NCBI GenBank assembly: GCA_031255415.1
Contig: JAIRSO010000058.1
Coordinates: 1-39,628 of the forward strand
Reading direction: 5' to 3'
Origin: Oscillospiraceae bacterium
GTDB taxonomy: Bacteria > Bacillota > Clostridia > Christensenellales > Aristaeellaceae
DNA: 39,628 nt
Position 1 is the first letter of the stretch. Every line of letters begins with the position of its first letter. Below are positions 15,639 through 24,363 of the stretch, piece after piece. Below the pieces are notes generated by a model, which saw only the letters and a program-made list of their open reading frames with translations, searched no databases and was not told where the DNA came from. The translations under genes were made by a program, and so were the position numbers.

Positions 15639-16700
15639 ATGCAAGCGGCGCGGCAGGGCTGGAACAGGCGCGGGTTGATCATACTGGGCGTATGCGCGCT
15701 TGCCGCGCTGTTTATATGGTGGCGCGCGCTTCTAAGCGTGGTGTCCACGCTGGTAAGCGCCGCGCTTCTAGCCTCGATGATGACCCCGCTAGCGTCGCGC
15801 TTCGAGGCAAGGATGAGGCCGGGAGGCGCGGCGGCTCTCGCTCTGCTGATACTGGTCACGGGGTTGTTGATATTCATCGGGCTGGTAGTGCCCGCCATCA
15901 CGATCCAGACCGAGCAGCTGTTAAGGCAGCTTCCGGAGATACTCGAGAAACTCAACGGCTGGTTAATCAACGCTAACGAGCGTCTTGACGCGGCGGGACT
16001 GCCCACGCTGCCTGATCTAACGGGCACGCTAGCCGGACTTGATCTATCCATAATACTCAAAGGGATCGTAAGCTACGCGGGCGGGATGCTGGGTCATCTG
16101 GCGCAGTGGCTGATAGTGCCGATGCTGGCGTTCTACTTCATAAAGGATAGGGAGCGGTTCAGCTACGCGCTGACGATGCTGATACCGATTAAGAATCGCC
16201 GCATGGCGCTATGGATCGCGTCCGAGACGCGCCGCGCGCTGATGATATACGTGCGCGGGCACGCGCTGGTATCGCTGTTCGTGGGCGCGTTGTCGGCGGT
16301 TGGCTTACTGATACTGGGCGTGCCGTCATGGCTGGCGATGGGCGTATGGCTGGGATTGACCGATCTGGTGCCATACTTCGGCCCGCTGCTGGGCGTGATA
16401 CCCATACTGCTGTTCGGCTCCGCGATGGGACTGACCAAGACGCTGTGGGCGCTGGGGATAGTGCTGGTGGTAAATCAAATCGAGGCCAATTTCATCTCGC
16501 CAAACGTGATAGGGGATCAGACGGGCATACATCCGGCGACGGTGCTGATCGCGCTGCTGCTGGGGAATCTGATGTTTGGGATATGGGGGCTAGTGCTGTC
16601 GCTGCCCGCGCTGATCGTATGCAAGACCGTGTCACGCGCGCTGATGGCTGCGCGCGACTGCGGCGCGATGGAGATTATCAAGGCGCGGCATCCGGACTGA
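15639..16700 (+). CDS. AI-2E family transporter (YtvI/PerM-like membrane protein)
   Basis: A polytopic membrane protein of about 353 residues in the AI-2 exporter (PerM/YtvI) superfamily. It starts with paired helices (LIILGVCALAALFIWWRALL and VVSTLVSAALLASMMTPLAS). A large extracytoplasmic helical segment follows (about 95-150), then several C-terminal helices with family segments WLGLTDLVPYFGPLLGVIPI and NVIGDQTGIHPATVLIALLL. Members transport autoinducer-2 in E. coli (TqsA), but most have unknown substrates, and some are linked to sporulation or ion homeostasis. A TTG at 15624 is in frame, but GAGG at 15628-15631 favours ATG 15639. Substrate not assignable. Confidence 0.88.
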   Translation: MQAARQGWNRRGLIILGVCALAALFIWWRALLSVVSTLVSAALLASMMTPLASRFEARMRPGGAAALALLILVTGLLIFIGLVVPAITIQTEQLLRQLPEILEKLNGWLINANERLDAAGLPTLPDLTGTLAGLDLSIILKGIVSYAGGMLGHLAQWLIVPMLAFYFIKDRERFSYALTMLIPIKNRRMALWIASETRRALMIYVRGHALVSLFVGALSAVGLLILGVPSWLAMGVWLGLTDLVPYFGPLLGVIPILLFGSAMGLTKTLWALGIVLVVNQIEANFISPNVIGDQTGIHPATVLIALLLGNLMFGIWGLVLSLPALIVCKTVSRALMAARDCGAMEIIKARHPD

Positions 16701-16712
16701 CATATCCGCTTT

Positions 16713-16721
16713 TGTTAAAAT
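16713..16721 (+). promoter_or_regulatory. Extended -10 promoter upstream of the cysteine-rich gene
   Basis: TGTTAAAAT has a TGn element (16713-16715) directly before the -10 box TAAAAT (16716-16721). No good -35 lies 17 bases upstream, although CTGACA occurs closer. The surrounding text TTTGTTAAAAT is shared with the promoter at 24329-24357. A second extended -10 candidate (TG, base, TATAGT; 16779-16787) lies downstream. The leader to the preferred start at 16873 is about 150 bases. Confidence 0.5.
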
Positions 16722-16872
16722 CGGTTTTACATTTTCATACATGCATGCGGCGCACACGCCGTTATGGATACCATACCCTGTTATAGTCAATCGAAATAGG
16801 CGTCCGATTAACATCCCGCGTCCAAAAGGGATCCAGCCTCGCGCTGGCCGGTGGGTCAAGGGGGTGAACGCC

Positions 16873-17850
16873 GTGGAGGATTGCGGGCGCGACGATCCTG
16901 CTCGCGGCCTGGAATCGTTGTATGACGGAGCCGATCCAACCGCCATGTGCGACGCGCTGGCGGGGGTAATAGACTCGATAGCGTTCGGAGAGACCGCGTG
17001 CGGCGCGATGCTGGAGGCCGGGGCGGGGAGCGTACGGCGCATGGTGGGCGACTGCGAGGCGGAAGGATGCTGCAATGATTATACGGACGTGCTGAAACTG
17101 ATCGGCAGCGTGCGCGATCTCACGCTGTCCGTATCCGAGCTGGGCGCGCTGCTGACGAGCAAAATGAGCCTATCGCTGGACGCGTCCGCGTGCTGCGAGG
17201 GCATGACATACGCCGGGCGCGAGGTTCTCAACCCGGCGGCGCGCGGAGCGGTTACCGACGTGATGCGGAATCTAAGCGGAGAGGTCGCGGGCGTGCGTTC
17301 GCTGATCGACTCCGGAGCGTACGCGCTGGGTTCGGTATGCAGGGGCAAGGAGCGCGGATGCGTGTTCGCGGACTCGGGCAACGCGGAGATACTGCGCATG
17401 TTCGACGAGGTGAACGGACTGGTTGGATCCGCCGCTCAAATGGAGGAAACCCTAGCCGTCAAGACATGCGTATCGGTGAACGCGCTTTGCGCCGGGACTG
17501 CGTATGGCGAGCCATGCCGGCTGGACAGGTCCATACTGGAGAACAGCGTCGAATCCATCGCGTTATTCGACGGGGCGGTGTGCGACGTTATGGAGCAGGG
17601 CGCGGCAGCGCTCAACTGTTATGATCTATGCGCCCAGCCAACCGAGATAGTCGATAAGCTAGGCGATCTGACGGACGCGGTAATACGCCTGTGCGGAGCG
17701 AGCGCCAACAACCTCAACTGTTCGCTTGCCGCGCTGTGCGGGATCGATTCGCCCGAAGGCTGCGCGTGCGAGTGCGCGGTCGCGATAGATAGATTAGCGT
17801 ATCCCGCCGCGCCGGAACAGGCGTCCGCGTATGCGGATTGCCCCGCGTAA
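16873..17850 (+). CDS. Cysteine-rich three-repeat protein of unknown function
   Basis: I do not recognise this protein. From the GTG at 16873 (ribosome site AAGGGGGT at about 16859-16866) it has 325 residues and 23 cysteines, with no signal peptide or membrane helix. Internal comparison shows three diverged units of about 80-90 residues, at about 26-117, 126-216 and 221-302. Each begins with a helix like [15 protein letters not shown] or [15 protein letters not shown], has a cysteine pair (C61/C66-67, C156/C163, C249/C253), and a helix of the [21 protein letters not shown] type. Each ends in a cysteine segment (SACCEG, NALCAG, AALCGI). An in-frame ATG at 16741 lacks a ribosome site. Codon use is like its neighbours. 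The cysteines suggest disulfide cross-linking, as in spore-coat proteins, or metal binding; both are guesses. It lies between the AI-2E-family gene and cysE. Confidence 0.8.
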   Translation: MEDCGRDDPARGLESLYDGADPTAMCDALAGVIDSIAFGETACGAMLEAGAGSVRRMVGDCEAEGCCNDYTDVLKLIGSVRDLTLSVSELGALLTSKMSLSLDASACCEGMTYAGREVLNPAARGAVTDVMRNLSGEVAGVRSLIDSGAYALGSVCRGKERGCVFADSGNAEILRMFDEVNGLVGSAAQMEETLAVKTCVSVNALCAGTAYGEPCRLDRSILENSVESIALFDGAVCDVMEQGAAALNCYDLCAQPTEIVDKLGDLTDAVIRLCGASANNLNCSLAALCGIDSPEGCACECAVAIDRLAYPAAPEQASAYADCPA

Positions 17851-17886
17851 CCCAGTCCGTCCCGAGTAAAACGGGCAAGCCGTGCC

Positions 17887-17915
17887 TTGACATGATCATT
17901 GAGCGCGCATATACT
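17887..17915 (+). promoter_or_regulatory. Strong sigma-A-type promoter for cysE-cysS
   Basis: TTGACA (17887-17892) and TATACT (17910-17915) are 17 bases apart, nearly full consensus. Transcription would begin near 17922, about 75 bases before cysE. That leader is too short for a T-box, although T-box control of cysES is common in Firmicutes. Confidence 0.82.
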
Positions 17916-17996
17916 TTGAATCGACCGCGATGTTCAGGCGGCGTTTCTTTTATACGGGGCGAACGCCCGGATATCGAAAGAGGGAGGCTGGCGGCG

Positions 17997-18701
17997 ATGC
18001 CATTTGAACGGCTGCGCGAAGACGTGCGCGCGATACTTGACCGCGACCCAGCGGCGCGCGGGTTCTGGCAGGTGGCGCTGTGTTATCCCAGCGTGCGCGC
18101 GCTGTTCTGGCACCGCGCGGCTCATCGCCTTCATCCCAAGCATCCGTTTCTGGCGCGGTGGCTCAGCCAGCGCGTAAGGCACAAGACCGGAATCGAGATA
18201 CATCCCGCCGCGAAGATAGGCCGGCGGTGCTTCATCGACCACGGCATGGGGGTGGTGATAGGCGAGACCGCCCAGATCGGCGACGACGTGACGCTGTATC
18301 AAGGCGTTACGCTGGGCGGCACGGGCAAGGATGTGGGCAAACGCCACCCGACGATCGGAAACAACGTCACGATCGGCGCGGGCGCGAAGGTATTAGGCCC
18401 GTTCACGGTCGGCGACAACAGCAAGATTGGCGCGGGCGCGATCGTACTGCGCGAGACGCCGCCGGATTGCACCGTCGTGGGCAACCCGGGTCGCGTGGTC
18501 CGAAAGGCTCACGCGCGCGTCGAGGTCGATCTGGATCACGTCAACCTGCCCGATCCCGTGCAGGAGCGCATGACTCTACTGCTCAAGCGCATCGACATGC
18601 TAGAGGAGCGCATGCGCCAGCGCGCGAAGGAGATCGGGTGCGAGCTGTTCGACGCGGACGGGTTCCCGAAACTGGACGAACCGGAGGATTCGGAAGGATA
18701 A
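17997..18701 (+). CDS. cysE: Serine O-acetyltransferase
   Basis: CysE acetylates L-serine with acetyl-CoA to give O-acetylserine, the acceptor for sulfide in cysteine synthesis. The 234-residue protein has the helical N-terminal domain ([20 protein letters not shown]). A left-handed hexapeptide-repeat domain then runs from about 65 to 165 ([51 protein letters not shown]). The catalytic Asp/His pair is in [13 protein letters not shown] and GKRHPTIG. The ATG at 17997 follows AGGGAGG; upstream in-frame codons lie in the promoter region. It is 14 bases before cysS, so a cysteine-supply gene is paired with the enzyme that charges tRNA-Cys. Confidence 0.95.
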   Translation: MPFERLREDVRAILDRDPAARGFWQVALCYPSVRALFWHRAAHRLHPKHPFLARWLSQRVRHKTGIEIHPAAKIGRRCFIDHGMGVVIGETAQIGDDVTLYQGVTLGGTGKDVGKRHPTIGNNVTIGAGAKVLGPFTVGDNSKIGAGAIVLRETPPDCTVVGNPGRVVRKAHARVEVDLDHVNLPDPVQERMTLLLKRIDMLEERMRQRAKEIGCELFDADGFPKLDEPEDSEG

Positions 18702-18715
18702 AAGGAGGAGGCCTC

Positions 18716-20116
18716 TTGAAGATATTCAACACGCGCACCCGCGCGAAGGAGGAATTCGTACCTCTGCGCCCCGGACAGGTTCGCATGTACGCGTGCGGGC
18801 CGACCGTTTATAATTATTTCCATATAGGCAACGCGCGGATGTTCGTCGCGTTCGACACCCTGCGCAGGTACCTGGAGTACGCTGGCTACGACGTGACGTT
18901 TGTGCAGAATTTCACAGACGTGGACGATAAGATGATCCGCCGCGCGAACGAGGACGGCGTGACCATCGGCGACGTGGCGGAGCGGTTCATCCAGGCGTAC
19001 AAGGAGGACGCGGCGTTGCTGGGCGTGCGTCCCGCGACGGTTCACCCGCGCGCTACGGAGCATATACCGGAGATCATCGCTCTGGTCAAGACGCTGGTGG
19101 ACAAAGGCCACGCCTACGAAGCGGACGGCGACGTGTACTTTGACACGCGGTCATTCCCATCATACGGATGCTTATGCGGGCAGAACATGGACGACTTAGA
19201 GTCCGGCGCGCGCGTCGATATAGACGAGCGCAAGCGCGATCCGATGGATTTCGCTCTTTGGAAGTCGCAAAAGCCCGGCGAACCGGCGTGGGACAGCCCG
19301 TGGGGGCTGGGCAGGCCGGGCTGGCACATAGAGTGCTCGGCGATGTCGATGAAGTACCTAGGCGAGACGTTCGACATACACGCGGGCGGCAGCGATCTGA
19401 TATTCCCGCATCACGAGAATGAGCTAGCGCAGTCCGAGTCCGCCACGGGCAAGCCGTTCGCGCGGTATTGGATGCACAACGGCATGCTCAACATCGACAG
19501 CCAGAAGATGTCCAAGTCGCGAGGCAACTTCATGATGGCGCACGACATACTGAAAGAGACTGATCCCGAGTCCGTGCGGCTGTTCTTATTGTCGGCGCAT
19601 TACCGCAGTCCGCTCAACTACAGCCAGGATCAGTTGAGGCAGTCGGGCGCGGCGCTGGCGAGATTGTACGCGGCGCGCGCGCGCGCGCTGTTCCTGCTGG
19701 ATCACGCTCCGGAAGACCCGGCAGACGCGGACGGCGCGGTATTAAGCGAGATAGACGCCGCGAAAGAGCAGTTCACAGCCGCGATGGACGACGACATGAA
19801 CACGGCGGACGCGCTTGCCGCGCTGTTTGAGATGGCGAGGATAGCCAACGTCGGCATGGGCGGCGAGAACGCCGTTTCAGCCGGAACCATACGCCGCTGG
19901 CTAGACGAGTTCGCCGCGCTGTCAGGCGTGCTGGGGCTGGTATCGAAGAAGGCCGGCGACGCGGTTCCGGAAGATATACGCGCGATGCTGGACGCGCGAG
20001 CCACCGCGCGCAAGGCCAAGCAGTGGCAGGAATCCGACAGGCTCCGCGCCGAGTTGAAGGCGAAAGGCTACGCTGTCGAGGACACGCCCCAAGGGCAGAA
20101 ATTGATCCAATTATGA
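18716..20116 (+). CDS. cysS: Cysteinyl-tRNA synthetase
   Basis: CysRS attaches cysteine to tRNA-Cys. The 466-residue class I synthetase has the HIGH-type motif in CGPTVYNYFHIGNARMFV and the KMSKS loop as KMSKSRGN. The zinc-binding residues expected of CysRS are present (ACGPTVY, HIECSAMSMKYLG, HHENELAQSES). The DALR-type anticodon-binding end is at about 345-466. The start is the TTG at 18716, directly behind the very strong AAAGGAGGAGG; the resulting N-terminus KIFNTRTRAKEEF is canonical. The open frame continues far upstream across cysE but that part is spurious. The stop overlaps the next gene's ATG. Confidence 0.95.
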   Translation: MKIFNTRTRAKEEFVPLRPGQVRMYACGPTVYNYFHIGNARMFVAFDTLRRYLEYAGYDVTFVQNFTDVDDKMIRRANEDGVTIGDVAERFIQAYKEDAALLGVRPATVHPRATEHIPEIIALVKTLVDKGHAYEADGDVYFDTRSFPSYGCLCGQNMDDLESGARVDIDERKRDPMDFALWKSQKPGEPAWDSPWGLGRPGWHIECSAMSMKYLGETFDIHAGGSDLIFPHHENELAQSESATGKPFARYWMHNGMLNIDSQKMSKSRGNFMMAHDILKETDPESVRLFLLSAHYRSPLNYSQDQLRQSGAALARLYAARARALFLLDHAPEDPADADGAVLSEIDAAKEQFTAAMDDDMNTADALAALFEMARIANVGMGGENAVSAGTIRRWLDEFAALSGVLGLVSKKAGDAVPEDIRAMLDARATARKAKQWQESDRLRAELKAKGYAVEDTPQGQKLIQL

Positions 20117-20925
20117 CCGCCCCGATCATAACCAGGCTGGCGGGTCTGCCCGGATCGATATCGCGCTCTCTGCGCAAATCGGCTGCGTATAGGCCGGACA
20201 GGCCATGGTACGGCCTAAACGAAAACACCGGCATGCTCAAGTGCGTAGCCATGATCACGATGATCATCGACCATACGGCGGCGGTATTCTTTCCGCGCCA
20301 GTATTGGCTGAGGATAATCGGGCGCGTGTCGTTCCCTCTGTTCTGCTGGTGCCTGGTGGTCGGCGCGGATTACACGCGGAATATAGGCAGGTACGCGTTA
20401 CGCTTGCTGGCGCTCGCGGTGATATCCCAGCCGCCGTTCATGCTCGCGTTAAATCATCGATGGTGGGATTTCAACATATTCGTAACGCTTCTGCTGGGAT
20501 TGATCGGCATAGCGGGCATACAGCGCGGCAGGTTCGAGCTGCCCGCGCTGGCGCTGATCGCCAGTTGTTTCTATAGGATGGATTACGGGTTCCGGGGAGT
20601 GGCGTGCATACTGGTCATGTACGCACTGCGAAAGAATCCGATGCTGTTCGCGGTCGGGTTCACGATGTTCTGCGCGGCGTGGGGCATGGGCGCGCCTTAC
20701 AACGCGCCGTATTATTTCGTTGCGCGATACTGGGGAATGGCAAGCATGTCGGTGGGTACCGCGTTGGGTTCACCGGTGCGGATGCAGTCGCTGGCGATAA
20801 TCGCTCTGCCCCTGATACTCATCCCGGATAGGCGGCTCCTGAAACTGCCGGGCGGCGGCAAGTGGTTATATCTGGTATATCCCGCGCACCTGTTGATACT
20901 ATACGCGATTAAGTCGCTGGCGTAA
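20113..20925 (+). CDS. TraX family membrane protein
   Basis: The 270-residue polytopic membrane protein has the TraX hallmark MLKCVAMITMIIDHTAAVFF (about residues 41-60), then VSFPLFCWCLVVGADYTRN and six or more further hydrophobic helices. TraX was defined as the F-pilin N-acetyltransferase. Chromosomal homologues are common in Firmicutes and are thought to be membrane acyltransferases of unknown substrate. No conjugation genes are nearby, so a pilin role is not suggested. The ATG overlaps the cysS stop (ATGA), giving translational coupling. The first 35 residues are not family-like and could be trimmed. Confidence 0.85.
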   Translation: MTAPIITRLAGLPGSISRSLRKSAAYRPDRPWYGLNENTGMLKCVAMITMIIDHTAAVFFPRQYWLRIIGRVSFPLFCWCLVVGADYTRNIGRYALRLLALAVISQPPFMLALNHRWWDFNIFVTLLLGLIGIAGIQRGRFELPALALIASCFYRMDYGFRGVACILVMYALRKNPMLFAVGFTMFCAAWGMGAPYNAPYYFVARYWGMASMSVGTALGSPVRMQSLAIIALPLILIPDRRLLKLPGGGKWLYLVYPAHLLILYAIKSLA

Positions 20926-20953
20926 GCGCGCGGCGCAAACCGGGGGGTATGTT

Positions 20954-21130
20954 CCGCGCGCCATTTATCACGCCTGGAATCGCCAAGCGCGCGCCATTTA
21001 TCACGCCTGGGATTGCCAAGCCGCGCCTTTTATCCTGCCTGGGATTGCCAAGCCGCGCCCTTTATTATACCTTCGATCGCCAAGCCGCGCGCCATTCATT
21101 ATGCCAAAAACCGCCAAGCCGCGCGCCAAA
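20954..21130. repeat. Array of five and a part imperfect tandem repeats of 32-34 bp
   Basis: Units start at 20954, 20988, 21021, 21053, 21085 and 21119 (partial). Each begins CCGCGC(G)CC, has an AT-containing centre such as TTTATCACGCCTGGGAT, and ends GCCAAG. Units 1 and 2 differ at only a few positions; units 3-5 diverge further in the centre. There are no spacers, so it is not a CRISPR. The 363-base gap 20926-21288 contains this array, then a palindrome GAATTA...TAATTC (about 21142-21165), a GC dinucleotide run, and no recognisable promoter. Confidence 0.82.
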
Positions 21131-21288
21131 TGCGCCGATATGAATTACACGCTGCATGATAATTCATTTTCGATGCGCGCGCGCGCGGATTCATTGAAAT
21201 AATCTCACGGTTCTGGCAGGAAGCGAGGCATAAGCCGTCGAATTTGTAATAGGTTTGGAATCAGGCAACATCGAGGAGGATACCCGAC

Positions 21289-22488
21289 ATGCCGCTGACT
21301 CTGTCCGCTATCTGCCAGCAGATAGCACCTTCCGTCACGCTGGCGATAGATACCAAGGCGAAAGCCATGAAAGCCTCCGGCATAGATACGATCGGCTTCG
21401 GCGCGGGCGAGCCGGACTTCCCCACCCCCGAGGCTATCTGCGACGCGGCGCGCTCCGCGCTGGCTGGCGGGCACACCCGCTACACGTCCGCCACGGGCAT
21501 ACCCGAACTGAAACAGGCCGTCTGCGCGAAACTCGCGCGCGACAACGGCCTGGCTTACTCGCCGGAGCAGATCATCATCAGCAACGGCGCGAAACAGGCA
21601 TTGTTGGACGCGCTGCTGGCTATCGTGAACCCTGGCGACGAGATCATCATCCCGACCCCGTGCTGGGTCAGCTATCCCGAGATGGCGCGCATGGCTGGGG
21701 CGAAACCCGTCTACGTGCCGATGTCCGAGGGCGAGAAATACCGGCTGCCTATGAAGCGCGTAGCGGCGGCAGTCACCCGCCGCACGAAGGCGTTCATACT
21801 GAACACGCCCCATAACCCAACGGGCGCGGTCGCGCCGCTCGAGGAACTGCAAGAGCTTGCCGAATTAGCCGTAGCCAAGCGCTTTTATATAATCGCGGAC
21901 GAGATCTATGAAAAACTGGTGTATAATGGCGCTACGCATCACTCGATAGCGTCGTTTGGCGAGGCGATAAAGGCGCAGTGCATAGTGGTCAACGGCGTGT
22001 CCAAGTCCTACGCGATGACGGGCTGGCGCATAGGCTACGCAGCGGGTCCCGCCAGCGTCGTCAAACTGATGGGCGCGTACCAGAGCCACGCGACCAGCAA
22101 CCCCAACAGCGTCGCGCAGTACGCGAGCGTGGAAGCGCTCGAGCACGGCGACGAGGGTATCGAGAGGATGCGCCAGGCCTTCGACAGCAGGCGCAAGCGC
22201 ATGCTCGAGCGGGTGCGCGCGATACCGGAGCTGTCATGCACGACGCCGGACGGCGCGTTCTACTTGATGATAAACACGCGCGAACTGGTCGGCAGATCGT
22301 TCGAGGGCTGCGTGATATCGGACGCGATGACGCTCAGCGCGCTGCTGCTAGAACACGCGCATGTCGCGGTCGTGCCCGGCGAGGCGTTCGAGGCTCCGGA
22401 CTCCTGCCGCCTGTCATACGCGTGCTCGATGGAGGATATCGAGCGGGGCATGGATCGTATCGAGGCGTTCATAAGGAGCCTGGCATAA
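21289..22488 (+). CDS. Class I/II pyridoxal-phosphate aminotransferase (aspartate aminotransferase-like)
   Basis: The 399-residue fold-type I aminotransferase resembles the gamma-subgroup aspartate aminotransferases (AspB/AspC of Bacillus and Thermus). Seen are FGAGEPDFPTPEAI near the N-terminus, the glycine-containing phosphate-binding segment SNGAKQALLDALLA and NTPHNPTGAV. Also present are DEIYEKLVYNGATH with the cofactor-ring Asp and Tyr, and NGVSKSYAMTGWRIGY with the PLP lysine. The substrate is most likely aspartate/2-oxoglutarate, but aromatic or other amino acids cannot be excluded. GGAGGA precedes the ATG. Aspartate made here could feed the aspartate kinase encoded at 36806-38131. Confidence 0.93.
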   Translation: MPLTLSAICQQIAPSVTLAIDTKAKAMKASGIDTIGFGAGEPDFPTPEAICDAARSALAGGHTRYTSATGIPELKQAVCAKLARDNGLAYSPEQIIISNGAKQALLDALLAIVNPGDEIIIPTPCWVSYPEMARMAGAKPVYVPMSEGEKYRLPMKRVAAAVTRRTKAFILNTPHNPTGAVAPLEELQELAELAVAKRFYIIADEIYEKLVYNGATHHSIASFGEAIKAQCIVVNGVSKSYAMTGWRIGYAAGPASVVKLMGAYQSHATSNPNSVAQYASVEALEHGDEGIERMRQAFDSRRKRMLERVRAIPELSCTTPDGAFYLMINTRELVGRSFEGCVISDAMTLSALLLEHAHVAVVPGEAFEAPDSCRLSYACSMEDIERGMDRIEAFIRSLA

Positions 22489-22534
22489 CGCCGGATATCT
22501 ATCGCGGAATAAAAAAGAGAAACGAGAGGCCGCC

Positions 22535-24319
22535 ATGATAAGCGTCATACTCGCGGCGGGTTACGCCACCCGCCTGTACCCGCTCACCGAGAACTTCCCA
22601 AAGCCGCTGCTGGAGGTCAAGGGCAAGACCATACTGGATTGGCTGATAGACGATATCGACGCGTCCGGCGAGGTATCGCGGCACGTGATCGTGACGAACA
22701 GCCGCTACGCGGATCGGTTCAATGAGTGGGCCGCCGCGAAGCGTTCCGCCGCGCCTATCGCCGTGCTGGACGACGGCACGACCTCCAACGAGACGCGCCT
22801 GGGCGCGGTGCGCGACGTTCTATTCGCGATAGAGTCGCTGAAGCTGGACGACGACCTGCTGGTGTCGGCGGGCGATAATCTGCTGGATTTCCCGTTAAAA
22901 CGGTTTATATCGTACTTCCGGCAAAAGAGGGCGACATGCGTCATGCGCTACGCCGAACGCGACGCGAACGCCCTGCGCAAGGCGGGGGTGCTGTCCGTCG
23001 ATGGACTGGATCGCATAACGTGCATGGCTGAGAAACCGCCCGAGCCGTTCTCCGACTGGTGCGCGCCGGCGTTCTACATATATAAGAAGTCCGACCTGCC
23101 ATTCGTGGATCAATCGCTGCGCGAGGGCGGCGGCGCGGACGCGCCCGGCAGTTTCATAGCGTGGCTGTATAACAAAACCCCCGTCTACGCGATGGAAATG
23201 CCTGGCAAACGCTACGACATCGGCGATACGGAAAGCTACGCCGCGGCGCAAAACGATTATCCCGGCGTTAATAAATATTCGCAGCACGATAACGCCAAGA
23301 CGGTGCTCGTCACGGGCGCGGCTGGGTTTATCGGGTTCCACTTGAGCCGGAGGCTGCTGGAGTCCGGGGCCAGGATCGTCGGATTCGACAACGTCAACGA
23401 TTATTACGACGTGTCGCTCAAACACGAGCGGCTGCGCATACTGAACAAGTATGGACGGTTCACGTTCGTAAAGGGCGATCTCGCGGACGACGGAGCGGTG
23501 CGGCGCGTGTTCGACGCGTTCAAGCCGCGCGTCGTCGCGCACATGGGCGCGCAGGCTGGCGTAAGATACTCGATCACAAACCCGCGCGCGTATATCGACA
23601 GCAACCTTGTCGGATTCTTCAATATATTGGAAGCGGTGCGCCGCGCCGCGGAATCCGGCGGCTCCCCCGTCGAGCATCTGTTGTACGCGTCCAGCTCGTC
23701 CGTGTATGGCAATCAGCAGAAAGTTCCGTTCTCGACGTCCGACGACGTGTCCGAGCCAGTGTCGCTGTACGCCGCAACGAAAAAGAGCAACGAACTGATG
23801 GCTTATTCGTACAGCAAGCTATACGGGCTGCCCGTCACGGGACTGCGCTTCTTCACCGTATACGGACCATACGGAAGGCCGGACATGGCGTATTACTCGT
23901 TCGCGGAGAAGATCACGCGCGGCGATTCCATACAGGTGTTCAACAACGGCGATATGTATCGCGACTACACCTATGTTGACGATGTGGTCGGATGCATAGT
24001 GCGCATGCTGGATAATCCGCCCGCGTGCGATCCGCCCGCGAAGGTATACAACATAGGCAACCACCGCCCCGAGCGGCTGACCGACTTCATCGACACGCTG
24101 GAAAACGCGCTGGGCGCTAAGGCCGCGCGCGAATACATGCCCATGCAGCCGGGCGACGTGTACCAGACATACGCGGACGTGACCGATCTGGCGCGCGATT
24201 TCGACTATAAACCCGACACCCCCATCACGACGGGGCTGAAGCGTTTCGCGGACTGGTATTTAAACAGAAAAAGCGAACAAAAGCGATGCGATCAATCGAC
24301 AGGATTCCACACCAACTGA
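22535..24319 (+). CDS. Fused sugar-phosphate nucleotidyltransferase and UDP-glucuronate 4-epimerase-like dehydratase/epimerase
   Basis: Residues of about 1-240 form a sugar-phosphate nucleotidyltransferase: VILAAGYATRLYPLTENFPK with the nucleotide-binding signature, then LLVSAGDNLLDF. Residues of about 255-580 form an extended short-chain NAD-dependent epimerase: VTGAAGFIGFHLSRR, the SSSSVYG serine motif, YAATKKSNELMA with the Tyr-Lys pair, and FFTVYGPYGRPDMAYYSF. The second half most resembles UDP-glucuronate 4-epimerases (GAE/LspL). Fusion of an activating enzyme with an epimerase suggests a single protein making an activated uronic or similar sugar for surface polysaccharide; this is inference. 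A good ribosome site precedes ATG 22535. The frame is intact across the junction (about residue 245-255). Confidence 0.88.
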   Translation: MISVILAAGYATRLYPLTENFPKPLLEVKGKTILDWLIDDIDASGEVSRHVIVTNSRYADRFNEWAAAKRSAAPIAVLDDGTTSNETRLGAVRDVLFAIESLKLDDDLLVSAGDNLLDFPLKRFISYFRQKRATCVMRYAERDANALRKAGVLSVDGLDRITCMAEKPPEPFSDWCAPAFYIYKKSDLPFVDQSLREGGGADAPGSFIAWLYNKTPVYAMEMPGKRYDIGDTESYAAAQNDYPGVNKYSQHDNAKTVLVTGAAGFIGFHLSRRLLESGARIVGFDNVNDYYDVSLKHERLRILNKYGRFTFVKGDLADDGAVRRVFDAFKPRVVAHMGAQAGVRYSITNPRAYIDSNLVGFFNILEAVRRAAESGGSPVEHLLYASSSSVYGNQQKVPFSTSDDVSEPVSLYAATKKSNELMAYSYSKLYGLPVTGLRFFTVYGPYGRPDMAYYSFAEKITRGDSIQVFNNGDMYRDYTYVDDVVGCIVRMLDNPPACDPPAKVYNIGNHRPERLTDFIDTLENALGAKAAREYMPMQPGDVYQTYADVTDLARDFDYKPDTPITTGLKRFADWYLNRKSEQKRCDQSTGFHTN

Positions 24320-24328
24320 TAATACCTG

Positions 24329-24357
24329 TTGACAGATGATTACTTATTTGTTAAAAT
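24329..24357 (+). promoter_or_regulatory. Sigma-A-type promoter with extended -10 for the nusG-like gene
   Basis: TTGACA (24329-24334) and TAAAAT (24352-24357) are 17 bases apart, with a TGT element before the -10. The start of transcription would be near 24364. It begins only 10 bases after the fused epimerase gene and shares TTTGTTAAAAT with the region at 16711-16721. Confidence 0.82.
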
Positions 24358-24363
24358 AGGGAA

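Noticed and set aside
16741-16872. N-terminal extension of the cysteine-rich protein from ATG 16741
   Set aside because: There is no ribosome site before that ATG, the added residues lack the protein's pattern, and a good site precedes GTG 16873.
17916-17996. T-box riboswitch before cysE-cysS (also considered before serS)
   Set aside because: Predicted leaders are only about 75 and 20-40 bases. No T-box sequence or terminator stem is present.
18080-18715. N-terminal extension of the cysS frame over cysE
   Set aside because: This part overlaps cysE in another frame. The TTG at 18716 with a very strong ribosome site gives the canonical CysRS start.
20954-21130. Possible CRISPR array
   Set aside because: Units are contiguous and diverged in their centres, with no unique spacers between identical repeats and no cas genes nearby.
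20949-21143. 64-codon frame across the tandem repeats
   Set aside because: The repeat units are not multiples of three throughout, the frame has no ribosome site and the product has no fold-like pattern. The array is better read as non-coding.
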